From the NCBI GenBank assembly GCA_964016885.1, contig OZ024745.1, positions 46,556,272-46,620,271 of the forward strand: 64,000 bases of DNA, read 5' to 3'. Numbering within the stretch: the first letter of the stretch is position 1; the number at the start of each line of letters is the position of its first letter. This document shows positions 52,717 through 63,562 of this stretch, in pieces. The notes below the pieces were generated by a model. It ran no database searches. It was not told the origin of the DNA and worked only from the letters and a program-made list of their open reading frames with translations. Made by a program: the position numbers and the translations under genes. This stretch comes from Eledone cirrhosa. Taxonomy: Eukaryota; Mollusca; Cephalopoda; Octopoda; Eledonidae.

Positions 52717-54425
52717 ACCACATGGGAATCTCAGCTTGCTAGGAGAATATGTTTAGTGATAAAGTGCTAACCAATTGAGATCATAAATCTAGCTACATAG
52801 TGCATACTAATCGAACTTGTAATAAGCATCTAAACTAATACACCACTGTTGCTTGTCTATCCATGGAGAATGTTCTGATGAGTAATATACATATCAATAA
52901 TTTTGAAATCTAGATTTCAAAACATGTGTACAAATATTTATGAATGTACAGCAGTGGCACACAACTGGAAGCATGTGGGTGTAAGTAAACACACACACAC
53001 ACACACACACGTATGTATGCATTATAAAAAAGAAGAGACAGACAGTATCAAAATGAAAACAAAAAAACATTACACTTAAATACCTGTCTGATAACTATGC
53101 ATCAAATAATTGTTACACAACGATGTTGATGTCTTTGAAATGTGCATAACAGGATGGTGTAATTATCTGAAGATGATACTGATGATACTAATTATCTGAC
53201 ATGATACTGTCTCTCTTCTTTTTGATAATTCAGGAATTATATGAATATGTGTGCAGCCAGCATTCTTTCATTGCTTGTATTGGTAAGCAAGTTTAAAATG
53301 TTCCCAGAGTGAGCTTGCATCCCTGTGTGAATCATGTGTGTCCGGGACACATTTGATAGTGTTATCAAATCCAGCCCCACAGAGTGAAGCATTATAGTGG
53401 TCTGTGTGTTCTTTAAAAGTGTTATGGGTCTTTGAAAGTCTGGAGATCTTTAGAGATATACCTTTCACAATACAGTTAATAATGTATTTGTGTAATTCTG
53501 GTAATCGATAGATTTATGAATAGTAGCAATATCTAAGAGTTATTCTTTAGGCTGTTGATAAAATTTACCAGATATACTAACAGGGACTGCAATTCAAAAG
53601 GAGGAAGGTCATGGGTTACCCATCATGTGGCAATTTTCGTTTGGTACATGACCAAATCATAGAGTTACCTAAAATCCTACTCAGAGGTAGGAAGAGGTTG
53701 TTGAGACTAGCAGGCAGTAGTTATAATCCAAGAGTATCACCCTTTCCTTAAAAGAAGAGATTCAAGGTGTGTATTTACATATCCAGGTAGAAGGACAAAG
53801 GCAATCTTAGGTGCTCTAAATGTGAGGTATACTTAATCATGCAAGGTTTTATGTTAGTCATTTAGTTGGGATTTAAGTGGTGATATTGTTGACGGAGTGT
53901 TTCCATGTTAGGATTATTCTATGTTTCATTACTTCCTATATTGTCTAAGGAAAGTTGCTGACATCAGGTGTGGGTAAGTAGTAAAGAAGTCAGCCCTTAT
54001 TTTAATTCATTGTAGTCCACCACTAATAATTTACAGGGTTTCACTTAAACAGAGGCTGCAGACATTTCAACCTCTTTCCTAGCTATGTATACCTATCTTC
54101 TAACTTCACTCTTAGCTACATATTATGGTCTCTGCTACCCCCATTTTTCCAGTCTTTCCATGTCTGTCTCTTGTTCTTAATGGCTCTATTCACTGTACTG
54201 TTCCACCACTAGATTACCCTCTGCCTGCCACAAGTCTCATCAGTAGTCTGTAGTAAGTTGTCACATATGTATCTAACTCATCGCCCCTCTCATCATATGC
54301 ATCTCATAGAGCCTTTCTAAATCTATACTTAATTGAAAGGTCCTTTAGCTTCCATATTTTCCGACTTCAGATATTCCTATATTTTTTGTTCTATCTTGTG
54401 CTTATTTTGGAGTCGGGATGTAAAC
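52717..54425. other. No gene recognised; (CA)n at about 52989-53011
   Basis: A 66-codon minus frame at 53268-53468 starts with an ATG-less context and has no known motif. No repeat of the families above was found. Confidence 0.3.
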
Positions 54426-54644
54426 CCTGGATGTCCTTGCAGGATAAAAGATGAATGCCATCTGCAACAAAAATGTAATTCCAGGTTGAACATGTATGAA
54501 GCTACCATTACTCCAGTTACAACCAACTATACATTGAGCAGAAAAGGATATGTGGGTATGACACACAACTGGTTTAAACAATTGACACAGATTGTGTCTT
54601 TCAAACACCAAGATATGAAGATGACTATGGCACTGGTAAATTGA
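54426..54644 (+). pseudogene. Penelope-type GIY-YIG endonuclease fragment
   Basis: The frame contains 'GCPCRIKDECHLQQKC', a cysteine cluster of the C-x-C-x5-C-x5-C type. It is followed by 'MYEATIT' and 'GYVGMTHNWFKQ', the YVG part of a GIY-YIG nuclease. This order is typical for the C-terminal endonuclease of Penelope-like retroelements. No reverse transcriptase is recognisable upstream. Confidence 0.6.
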
Positions 54645-56127
54645 GTATGGAAACTGAAGGATAAAGGGGTACCATGCACGATTAAATGGAACATCCTTGA
54701 TAAATCATTGTTCTAATATTAAAGGAACAATGAGGTGTTCACTTTGCCTAAATGAAAAATTAAGGATATTACAGCATCTGAAATCATCTGATAAATACCT
54801 AAACACAAAACATGAGCAATTTAGAGGATGCCCACACATAAGATCACATATCCTTTCAGCATGGCAGCATATAAGCTCAGAGACACAAAACACAACTATC
54901 TTACACTCAGCTTAGTTCACTAAATCGGTCTCTGTATCCAAACATGATTAAATACAATCAGCTACATAACTAATGTACATGTAAATAACAAATATATCTT
55001 TATCAAAACACATATAAGACTCCACCTTAATATAAGTTAAATACAACAACCTTATAAATAATATACACATACAAGTACATTGCATATACATACTTAACAA
55101 CATACTTAACACACTTTCACTACAATAATCCATATAATTATACATAGAAAAAACAAAAACACACATACATACACACAATACAGATACTTTAACAATTACA
55201 TTAAAATATATAAACTTACAGGCACAGGAGCTACTCACCCTGAATAACAAAACACCAAATTTTTTGTTACATTATTATTACCTCCCTTGCACTTGAAGAA
55301 ATCTCATGTATGAATTAATATCGGCCATCTTGGTATTGCCTGAAAGATAAGCAACACTAGCATATACAATGTCTCTATGACCTATGCTAAAGTAGGTTTT
55401 GAAACCTGAGACAGCATAAAACTCGGTTGACAAATTATTTATATTTTAGCTCTGTACTTAACATGGAGCACTCTATTTCCTTTATCTAATCTACAGAAAC
55501 TCTTGACACTACACTTTCAAATAACATCAAAGCCGGTCTGTCTCCCTATCAATATGCTGTAGTGTCTTAGAAACAGATTACATTATTAAGAGGCTGACTG
55601 AAGACGTTATGCCAGGAATTGTGTTATAGCATCATGACATAATGGCATCACAGAAGTGTGTATTACGATTAATTATGTAATAACAGAAATTATGTAATCT
55701 AGTCGTCGCATCTTATTATATATATATATATGTGTGTGTGTGTGTGCATATATATATATATATATATATGCACATACACATACAAACATGAAAGTTACAT
55801 CAATTGTATATGTGCAAGATGTATGAATATGTGTATAAGAGCCAAACCATGAACAGATATTTAGTTTTGGTCCTGCTTATGTGTGTGTGTTTTATAAACA
55901 GCAATATTCAGAAACTCAAACACAGAGTGAAAATATGCACCAAAATTTCAAATGTTCTCTGTTTTGTTATAAATCTGTCAGTTTTAAGTGGTTTCCTGCT
56001 TTCTTCCTTTTGGACTCAGAAAACAGTAATCTGTAGATCACAGCTTACTTCAACATCTCTTATCATCAACGTTCATATAAATTTGGAGTTACACTTATTT
56101 TACAGGGGGTAATGAAATAATAGTAAC
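54645..56127. other. No gene recognised; TA/TG microsatellite at 55715-55780
   Basis: Several open frames of 60-100 codons have no similarity I recognise and no splice signals worth reporting. Confidence 0.3.
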
Positions 56128-56396
56128 AAACACCCGTCTAACCCATGCTAGCGGGGAAGATGGACGTTAAACGATGATGATGATGATGATGATGATGAAA
56201 CAAAATAGTCCCAAATATAGCTTTATATACATACATATACATGCACATACAACCCCTCCCCCCAAAACACACATGCACACAGGCAGATATATATGCTAAC
56301 ACATACACACATAGATATATACTCACAGAGATTTTAAATTGTTGTCTAACCCATGCAAGTATGGGAAAGCCAGAATAAAAGCAATGATGATGATAT
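56128..56396 (+). repeat. Two RTE tail tips
   Basis: 'ccgtctaacccatgctagcg' with 'gatggacgttaaacgatg' and (GATGAT)n at 56128-56197, and 'gtctaacccatgcaagtatg' with GATGAT at 56342-56396. Confidence 0.75.
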
Positions 56397-56689
56397 GTTC
56401 CATTTTTTAAATGTCTAAGCTTATTCGTTTAAATTTTAATCTTCTGTCCTCACAAACTAAAAATTTCAACAACAAAAAATTCTTTACATTATTTCATTTG
56501 CTCTATAAAACACTCCGTTAAATAAAGTTAAATAGAAAAAGTTTAATTTTGATATGTGTATTAGTCAAGATATTAGTCAAATACTACACCTAGTTTCATT
56601 ATGGTGAGTGCAATTATGTAAAATACTGCTTACTTTCATCATTATTGCCTTGGGAAAAACATGATCTTCACAAAGCAATTTTCCTTCTC

Positions 56690-56830
56690 CACTAAATCTG
56701 AGATTTCATTGTTGGAACCTTATTTCAATTTTCTGGATTCAATGAAATAAGTACTTGGGTTAATTTAACCATTTATTACTCTCCACTCCTTAAAAATGGA
56801 TGGCCTTGTATTTATGTTGGAAATAAGAAT
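56690..56830 (+). mobile_element. Class B SINE remnant
   Basis: 'attcaatgaaataagtactt' and 'ggatggccttgtatttatgt' preserve the class B middle and end. Strongly mutated. Confidence 0.45.
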
Positions 56831-57739
56831 AACGACAACTGTAATAATAATTGTTTTTATCATAAGCAAAAGTTTAATTAATTCAATCCCATATCTTAAA
56901 AACAGAAAATAGTTTTGTTTTCTTTATGTTTTGTAGCTACTTTTGCAAGTTTTCATTATTCTTCATTAGATATTTTTGTAATTTTATATTAGTTTGTATA
57001 AATTCCCTGCCTCCTTTGTGGTAAATATATTTCTGCATCATATTTTGGGTAGTGAGTCCTAAATGCAGTTTTCATCAGTTCATTTTGTGTCCAATTGAGG
57101 ATGTTATAAACGTAATTTACAACTGGAACAGATATGGTATTAATAACTATTACTCCATTTTTTTTTCATTTAACTGTTTTAAATATTAATTTAATGCATC
57201 AATAAAATTCCTTCCTAATTTTTTCTTTTATTTTTGTGTATTGTGCATTGTCGAATTCATTGATTCAAATGTATTCATATTTCTGTGTTTGCTGTAATTC
57301 TCTTATCTATTTCTTTATCTGACATGATAAAAGTGTTCTTAATTAATTTTCCTCTCTTCACGGTTGCCTTGGTGCATATTTCTAATCAGAATTTTACATC
57401 ATTTTATCTAGTAAGTCCATGTACCATCTGAAACATTGTTTCAAGTTGTTTATCATTTGCAGGCTTGAGATTGTCTTTATACAAATGAAGCTCAATTGTC
57501 CTACAACAGCATTTGTATCCTAGTCCAGTCTTGTTTAATATGTCATTTCAAAGTTTTAGCACTATGCAGAAAAGGAGTGGGGAGAGAGAGAGAGAGAGGA
57601 AGTCCTATTCCTATTCTAATCTTTGTGTTGTCATTGTCATCATCCTCATCACCAACACCCTATCATTGCTGTTATTTTTTTTTATTGCGTATTATTACTG
57701 CATTACTGTGTGCCTTGAGTATGTGCAGTGTTGTTATTT

Positions 57740-58225
57740 TTATTGTATTAAGAATACTCTTTATAATATGTGTGCAGGGCCTAGTAAAGGTATTTTCTGT
57801 ATACTGTATATGTTTGTAAGTCCTGGGATTTTGGTTATGTATCTATCTGTGTGTTTTTTTTATCATTCCCAGAGCAACTATTATCATAGGGATTATTTCT
57901 GTTTTCATCATCCACATTTGGGTTATTTCTCCATTTCCTTGCTGGCTATATTGTCATCTGTAGGGGCAGGCACATCAATTAGAAGACATTTTTTTTGTGA
58001 TCTTTGACTATAATATCAGGTTATTTGGCATTGATCTCCTTGTCTGTGTAGTGGCATATCCCAGAATATGGTTGCTTTGTCATCCTCTGACACCATTTCT
58101 GGTGTATGTTTGTACTACTTTTTTTCTGTTGGTATTTCATAGTGTTGGCATAACTTCCAGTGTATGTAAATCCTAACTCTATAATGACCGGATATGTTCT
58201 TTTGGGGCTAAAACTGGGCATCTAG
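57740..58225 (-). pseudogene. R2-group LINE restriction-like endonuclease remnant
   Basis: On the minus strand: 'TDKEINAK', a stop, 'PDIIVKDHKKNVF', a stop, 'LIDVPAPTDDNIASKEMEK', and further on 'GLTNIYSIQKIPLLGPAHIL'. The PD-x(n)-LIDV arrangement and the final 'LQKIALLGTAHILR'-type end are typical of the C-terminal restriction-like endonuclease domain in RLE-bearing LINEs. The central part (about 57890) is shortened. Clade assignment is from memory. Confidence 0.55.
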
Positions 58226-58369
58226 AGATAATGTAGTTAAAATGTGTTTGTGTGTAAGTCCCTGTCTGTGATTATGTGTGTGTCAGTGTCCTGTAACTTA
58301 GCAATCTTACAAAAAAAGAACCAGACTTGAAAGATGTAAATGCTGCAGTCAATATGATCAACATTCCCC

Positions 58370-58990
58370 ACTCTTCCATATTGCTGGCCTTGTGCCAAAA
58401 TCAGAAACCATTATTATTATTATTATTATCATTATTAAGATTAGCAGTATCAGTAGAGTGTTGGAGAACATGCTTTGCAGCATAAAGTTACGTCCCTTTA
58501 CATTCTGAGTTCAAATCCCACCGAGGTTAGCTTTGCCTTTCATTCTTTTGAAGTTGATAAAATAAAGTACCAGCAATGCACTGGGATCGATTTAATCGAC
58601 TTTTCCCTTCCTTTCAAATTGCTGGCCTTGTGCTAAATGAAGAGACCATTATTATTATTATTTGGGGTCAATAAAATAAAGTACTAGTAATGCAATGGGG
58701 TCGATTGATCGACTTTCCTATCCCCCAAAATTGTTGGCCCTGTACCTAAATCAGAAAGCATTATTATCATTATTAAGATTGGCAGTATAGGTAGAGTGTC
58801 GGACAACATGCTTTGCAGTATAGAGTTACGGCCCTTCACATTTTGAGTTCAAATCTGGCTGAGGTTAGCTTTGCCTTTCATCCTTATGGAGTTGATAAAA
58901 TAAAGCACCAGTGATGCACTGGGATCAATTTAATTGACTTTTCCTTCTCCCCAAATTGTTGACCTTGCGCCTAAATCAGAAACCATTATT
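58370..58990 (+). mobile_element. Head-to-tail array of class B SINEs
   Basis: A tail fragment (58370-58425), a near-complete copy (58434-58650), a copy lacking its head (58655-58765) and another near-complete copy (58770-58990) follow each other. All are in plus orientation and separated by (ATT)n. They share 'ggtagagtgt..aacatgctttgcag', which is more similar than to class B copies elsewhere, so local duplication is likely. Confidence 0.8.
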
Positions 58991-59121
58991 AAGAAAGTCA
59001 TTGCATGGAAAAGCAAACATACAATGATGATGATGCTGGGTGCAGAAGATAGATGGCTGAATTAAATGCTTTATAATATGTAATTTTAATGTTGTCTCGT
59101 TTTTCTAAATTCAAATTACAC

Positions 59122-59318
59122 TGATGTTGTTTTGTTAAATTAATAGATCAAATCCTGCTTCTGGTACACTTATCTATATAAGTGTGTGTGTTTGTGACTG
59201 TGTACGTGTGTTTGTGTATATGTGTGTATGTATGTCTGTATATGTATATGTGTATGCATGTGTGTTATGGGAGTACCAGAAGCAGGATTTGATCTATTAA
59301 TTTAACAAAACAACATCA
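59122..59318. repeat. Inverted repeat: perfect 46-bp arms, 105-nt loop
   Basis: Arms 59122-59167 (starting 'tgatgttgttttgttaaatt') and 59273-59318 are perfect reverse complements. The loop is mainly (TG)n/(TATG)n. Confidence 0.95.
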
Positions 59319-59565
59319 CAAACACATGCACATATATACTTATATATGTATATATATATACTCACACAGTAAATATATATGGTATTTAAATTACTATACA
59401 TATAGACGTATGTCTGTGAGTGTATATTTGTGTGCGTGTATGTCTATGAGTATGTGCGTAGTATGTGTGTGTGTGAGATGCAGAAAACAAAAAGGAGTGT
59501 CTTCTATCCCTTCCTGTTCATATGTGCATAAAACACTCCATTGTGTCTCCAAATGCTTTCTCGTG

Positions 59566-59592
59566 AGAGAGAGAGAGAGAGAGAGAGAGAAC
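59566..59592. repeat. (GA)n microsatellite
   Basis: A pure GA run followed by a purine-rich stretch to 59690. The open frame rich in E, K and R here is a product of the composition. Confidence 0.9.
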
Positions 59593-59734
59593 AAGAAAGA
59601 ATGTGAAAGAATGAGAAAGAGAAAAGAAGACAAATGTGAAAGAGAGAAGGAATGTGAAGAAGGTGAAAAAGAAGGAGAGATCGAGTAAATAAAAAAAAAA
59701 CAGCATTAACAAAATTTAGAAGAAAATGACATGG

Positions 59735-60298
59735 ACACGACCTGTCAAAAATGTATCTGACTTTAGGCTAAAACCAAAACAGATGAACTTGGTCGGGTTC
59801 AATTGCTAATCCCCTTCAAAATAAAACCCTTATGCCGCTACACTTGTAGCCCAGCGATCCTTCCATTGTTTGGTGCCCACTGGGAATTTGTCTTCTTAGT
59901 TCCACTGTTGCAGTCCACACACTTAGCCTACTGATCCTTCTACTGTTCAAATCACATCTAGAATGCTTCTTCTCTTCTCAAATAGCTCCCAGCTCACAGT
60001 CTGTATGATGTCCTGTTGGCTCTTAAAGCTGGAGCCTTTCAGTGGCATCATCATATTGGGGAACCACCAGAAGTCAGAAGGAGCTATGTCTGAAAAATGG
60101 GGAGCCTGGCAAATGAGAAAAATGCCTTTCTTTGCCAAGAAGCCTTGGATCAGCTGTGATGAATGAGCTCTGGTATCGTCATGATGCAGCTACCTGATTT
60201 AAGGCCCACAGATTTAGCCTCTTTTGCTGAATTGTATCAGAAAGATGTCAGAGGACTTCCTGATAGTAATGTTTTGTAAATGTTGGTCCTTCTGGTGA
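59735..60298 (-). pseudogene. mariner transposase, C-terminal half
   Basis: On the minus strand, in several frames: 'FSPEGPTFTKHYYQEVL', then 'HHDDTRAHSSQLIQGFLAKK' and 'HFSDIAPSDFWWFP', then 'PLKGSSFKSQQDIIQ'. The catalytic Asp codons at 60178-60180 and 60073-60075 have exactly 34 residues between them, the mariner D34D signature. Frameshifts and stops make it inactive. Terminal repeats were not identified. Confidence 0.85.
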
Positions 60299-60341
60299 GA
60301 ATTATATTAAGTATATATGTCTTCATAGAATACTGAGCTAC
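60299..60341 (+). mobile_element. Conserved SINE central domain, left part
   Basis: 'gagaattatattaagtatat' and 'gtcttcatagaatactgagc' match the block at 6115-6170. It is split by the SINE at 60342-60685 and continues at 60686-60733 ('tacattaatttcctcagcag', 'tgttccattgatcggacaac'). Confidence 0.6.
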
Positions 60342-60685
60342 ATCATCATCATCATCATTTCATTTTACGTCCGCTTTTCCCTGCTTGCAAGGGTGGGACG
60401 GGAACTGATTCTGGCTTGATTTCTACAGCTGGATGCCCTTCCTAACACCAACCCCATTTACAGTGAGTGCTGGGTGCTTTTTTGCCGTGGCACCTCCACA
60501 ACCACTTTGTAGTGGAATGATAGGGACCCCAGTCCCTATCATCTCATTTCTACAGGTGAGTAAACTGGAGCAATGTGAAATAAAGTGCCTTGCTCAAGGA
60601 AACAACACATCACCCGGTCTGAGAATTGAACTCACAACCTTTTGATTGCAAGGCCAATGCTCTAACCACTAAGCCATGTGCCTCC
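60342..60685 (-). mobile_element. Class A SINE (minus), full length
   Basis: Reads on minus from 'ggaggcacatggcttagtgg' through the A- and B-boxes to the RTE-like tail and (GATGAT)n at 60342-60358. Its insertion into an older SINE domain is visible on both sides. Confidence 0.9.
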
Positions 60686-60924
60686 ATGTACATTAATTTC
60701 CTCAGCAGGGTGTTCCATTGATCGGACAACTGAAAGACTTGTTATAACCAATGGAGGTCCAATACCTTGCCTTGATTAATTTTTTCATCCTTCAAAATTA
60801 ATATTTTAATGAACTCAGTTTCTGATTTCATTGGGTGTGATAAGACAGTCTCAAAGCTAAAATTCACTTTATTGCCACATTTACTAGATATGAACATGTA
60901 ATGTATATAGATGATTATTATAGG

Positions 60925-61115
60925 GCGAAGAAATGTCAAGAGTCTCAAGTAGAAAGAAGCTGTGTAAGAGGAAGACCAAGAATAGTGACAGTTGATCTTA
61001 AGGAAATGAATTTCAGCAAGGAGATGACAAATTAAAGCAACAAATTGAGAGATGCTGTACTGGAGAGGACTCATCTAACCAATGGAGCATAAAAATGGAT
61101 GTAAAAACGATGATG
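60925..61115 (+). pseudogene. LINE reverse-transcriptase C-terminal remnant
   Basis: 'agaaagaagctgtgtaagag' and 'gaagaccaagaatagtgaca' parallel 11918-11960. The translated 'CVRGRPRIVTVDLKEM' block and a GATGATGAAGATG end identify the same LINE type as 11640-12100. Confidence 0.6.
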
Positions 61116-61409
61116 ATGAAGATGTTGACAACAATGGGGAGGATTATGATGTTTTTTTAAATGAAATTCTCACTTTTTCCTTTCTAATGTTTTACTGAAA
61201 ATAGCAAATGAGTACAGGCATTATGGTTTTAGAGTGATAAAGTGGTTTAGGGATAACATCTGTTGGTTTTCAAAGGTTTGCCTTTAGGATATGCTAAGAG
61301 TAGGCTGCGTAGCCAGAAAAAATACTATTTTTATATTTGTTTTTCTATACTTTTATATATGTCATCTGTCATTTCCTTAGTGAATTCCAGCCAATATACG
61401 TCGCCTACA

Positions 61410-61557
61410 CATATATATATATATATCATCATCATCATCATCATTGTTATTGTTTTAATGTCCCTGCTGATTTCATATGAATGAAACAGTTATAGTCCCA
61501 TAGAAGTCATTTATATCATCATCATCATCGTTTAACGGCTATCTGTATATATATATA
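61410..61557. repeat. (TA)n and (CAT)n tail tips
   Basis: TA followed by (CAT)n at 61426-61444, about 70 bp of unassigned DNA, and another (CAT)n with 'cgtttaacgg' at 61516-61540, the inverse of the RTE tail tip. Confidence 0.75.
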
Positions 61558-61961
61558 TAAATATAAATTTAGCGAGAATCGCATTTCGGCAGGTAGAAAT
61601 TAGCGAAACGCAACTTCCGTAATGTGTAGACAAGCGCTCCATGGATATGAAGAAGATACCAGAGCTATAAACATAAGTTAAAAAGGTCATACAAACTGAG
61701 ACAATGGTTAAGAAGCCATTAACCACCAGAGCCAAATAAGCGAACAAGCTAAAAGGGTCAAACAAAATAAGATTGAAATAGTTACCCGGACCCTCGGGGA
61801 AGATGGAATACTCTGAATTTGGGTTTCTGCAACACCTAAATCAATAATACTGTCTGTTTATAAAGAATAAGCTTTTCGTATAATGATCGAACAAGGCATC
61901 GCTTTCTCAACAGGCATTTTGTTCTTCGTGATCCAGAATCTCACATGTTATGAAAGCACAT
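61558..61961 (+). repeat. Unnamed interspersed repeat X, copy 2
   Basis: 'aaatataaatttagcgagaa' to 'tttctcaacaggcattttgt', same block order as copy 1 (25108-25485 minus) but more diverged ('acttccgtaatgtgtagaca', 'gttacccggaccctcgggga'). Both ends lie in (TA)n. Confidence 0.75.
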
Positions 61962-62074
61962 ATATATATATATATATATTTATTAAAATAACAGATTAAA
62001 GTTTAAGCAAAGAATCGCTGCTTTCACCCTTAACGGGATCTTCAAATTTATTATTATTACTATATATATATATA

Positions 62075-62358
62075 TATATAAATATAAATTAGCGAGAATC
62101 GTATTTCGGCTTTGGAATTAGCGAAAAACAACTTCCGAGATGTGTGGCAAGTGCTCACTAATTCTGACGAACCAGAGCTACAACATACGTTAAAGGCCAA
62201 ACACACTGAGGCGATGGTTAAACCGTCATCCGCACAGCCATAGAAACGACCAAGTCATTCGGGTCAAACAAATAGAAAAATGTGATTGAAAAAATTTACC
62301 CGGACCCCTGGATGGTTGGTAAAATCCAGCATTTGGGTTTCTGTGACTCCTAAATCAA
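62075..62358 (+). repeat. Unnamed interspersed repeat X, copy 3
   Basis: 'aaatataaattagcgagaat' through 'cccggacccctggatggttg' to 'tttctgtgactcctaaatca', closer to copy 1 than to copy 2. Its right end is replaced by a SINE. Confidence 0.8.
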
Positions 62359-62690
62359 GTTAGAGCATTGGCCTTGCAATCGAAAGGTTGAGTTCAATTC
62401 TCAGACTGGGTGATGTGTTGTTTCCTTGAGCAAGACACTTTATTTCAAATTGCTCCAGTTTACTCAGCTGTAGAAATGAGATGATAGGGACTGGGGTCCC
62501 TATCATTCCATTGCAAAGTGGACGTGTAGGTGCCACGGCAAAAAAGCACCCAGCACTCACTGTAAATGAGGTTGGTGTTAGGAAGGGCATCCAGCTGTAG
62601 AAATCAAGCCAGAATCAGTTCCCGTCTCACCCTTGCAAGCAGGGAAAAGCGGACGTAAAATGAAATGATGAATGATGATGATATATAATA
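62359..62690 (+). mobile_element. Class A SINE, slightly 5'-truncated
   Basis: Begins at 'ttagagcattggccttgc', losing the first part of the A-box. B-box, body and RTE-like tail are otherwise typical, ending in ATGAATGATGATG. Confidence 0.9.
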
Positions 62691-62696
62691 TATATA

Positions 62697-62862
62697 TACA
62701 CCCAGTCCACTCTGTAAATGTGGTTGGCATAAGGAAGGGAAACCAGCAGTAGAAACCAAGTCAAAAATGGTTCTGTGTCATCAGATCAGACTTGCCTCAC
62801 AATGGGACAACCCATCTAACCAATGCTAGCACAGAAAATGGACGTATGATGATGATGATATA
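62697..62862 (+). repeat. RTE-LINE 3' tail
   Basis: 'cacccagtccactctgtaaa', 'tgtggttggcataaggaagg', 'gacaacccatctaaccaatg', 'gaaaatggacgtatgatg'. It directly follows a SINE and a TA tract. Confidence 0.8.
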
Positions 62863-63104
62863 AATGTCATCATCATTGAACTGCAACAATTAATTTTCTT
62901 TATACATTAAAAAACATTATATATGACAAAAAAGTACATTACTAGAAGTCATTATAAAATAAAAAGGATGGGTTGGGGTCTCAATATGTAAACCAAACAA
63001 CTAATTTTGTTTTTTTTAAAAGATCAACGGAGACAACCAAGGAAAATTACTGACCCCTCTCACTTATTCAAACCCCCTCAATTATTTGGGACCTAATAGT
63101 AGGC

Positions 63105-63330
63105 AGGCAGAAACTGTTTGGAAGTTTGTTGGATTGAGTTTACTTGTAATTCAAAGGTCGAGCGCTGTTACACACTCTGTCATGCTGAATGTCCCTTAGA
63201 ATTATGTTAATGGTACACATGTCTGTGGAATACTCAGCCACTTACATGGTATTTTTTATGAACATGCTGTTGTGTTGATTGAACAACTGGAACACTCATC
63301 GTTGAAACCAACAGAAGTTCATTTCACTCC
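63105..63330 (+). mobile_element. Conserved SINE central domain
   Basis: 'caggcagaaactgtttggaa', 'ttagaattatgttaatggta', 'cacatgtctgtggaatactc', 'agccacttacatgg' and 'gattgaacaactggaacact' follow the same order as 6030-6235. No tRNA-like head is recognisable upstream. Confidence 0.65.
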
Positions 63331-63427
63331 ACTTCCACAAAGAGAGTCTTCATGGAGTAGTGCATGGTGGGGCAAGAGTAACAAGCAACCTGAGAGAGGA
63401 TGCCTCACCACTGTCAACATAGTTTGA

Positions 63428-63500
63428 GCCAGAGGTTCTTAAAGGGGGGGGGGGGTGGAAGGTCTGGGGGATCGATGGGGCCTAAGGGTGCGGTGGGCAG
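63428..63500. repeat. G-rich tract with hAT-like end
   Basis: 'cagaggttcttaaagggg' followed by a run of G resembles the ends of some hAT MITEs. The partner was not found. Confidence 0.3.
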
Positions 63501-63562
63501 TAGAGATGATATAATAGTATATTGAATATCAAATGATACATATTATATATAAATATAGTAAA

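Noticed and set aside
57496..58007. Plus-strand frames of 107 and 164 codons
   Set aside because: They are antisense to the R2-type endonuclease relic and composed of hydrophobic low-complexity sequence.
59326..59688. Basic, E/K/R-rich 120-codon frame
   Set aside because: It derives from microsatellites and a purine-rich run; there is no homologous domain or splice support.
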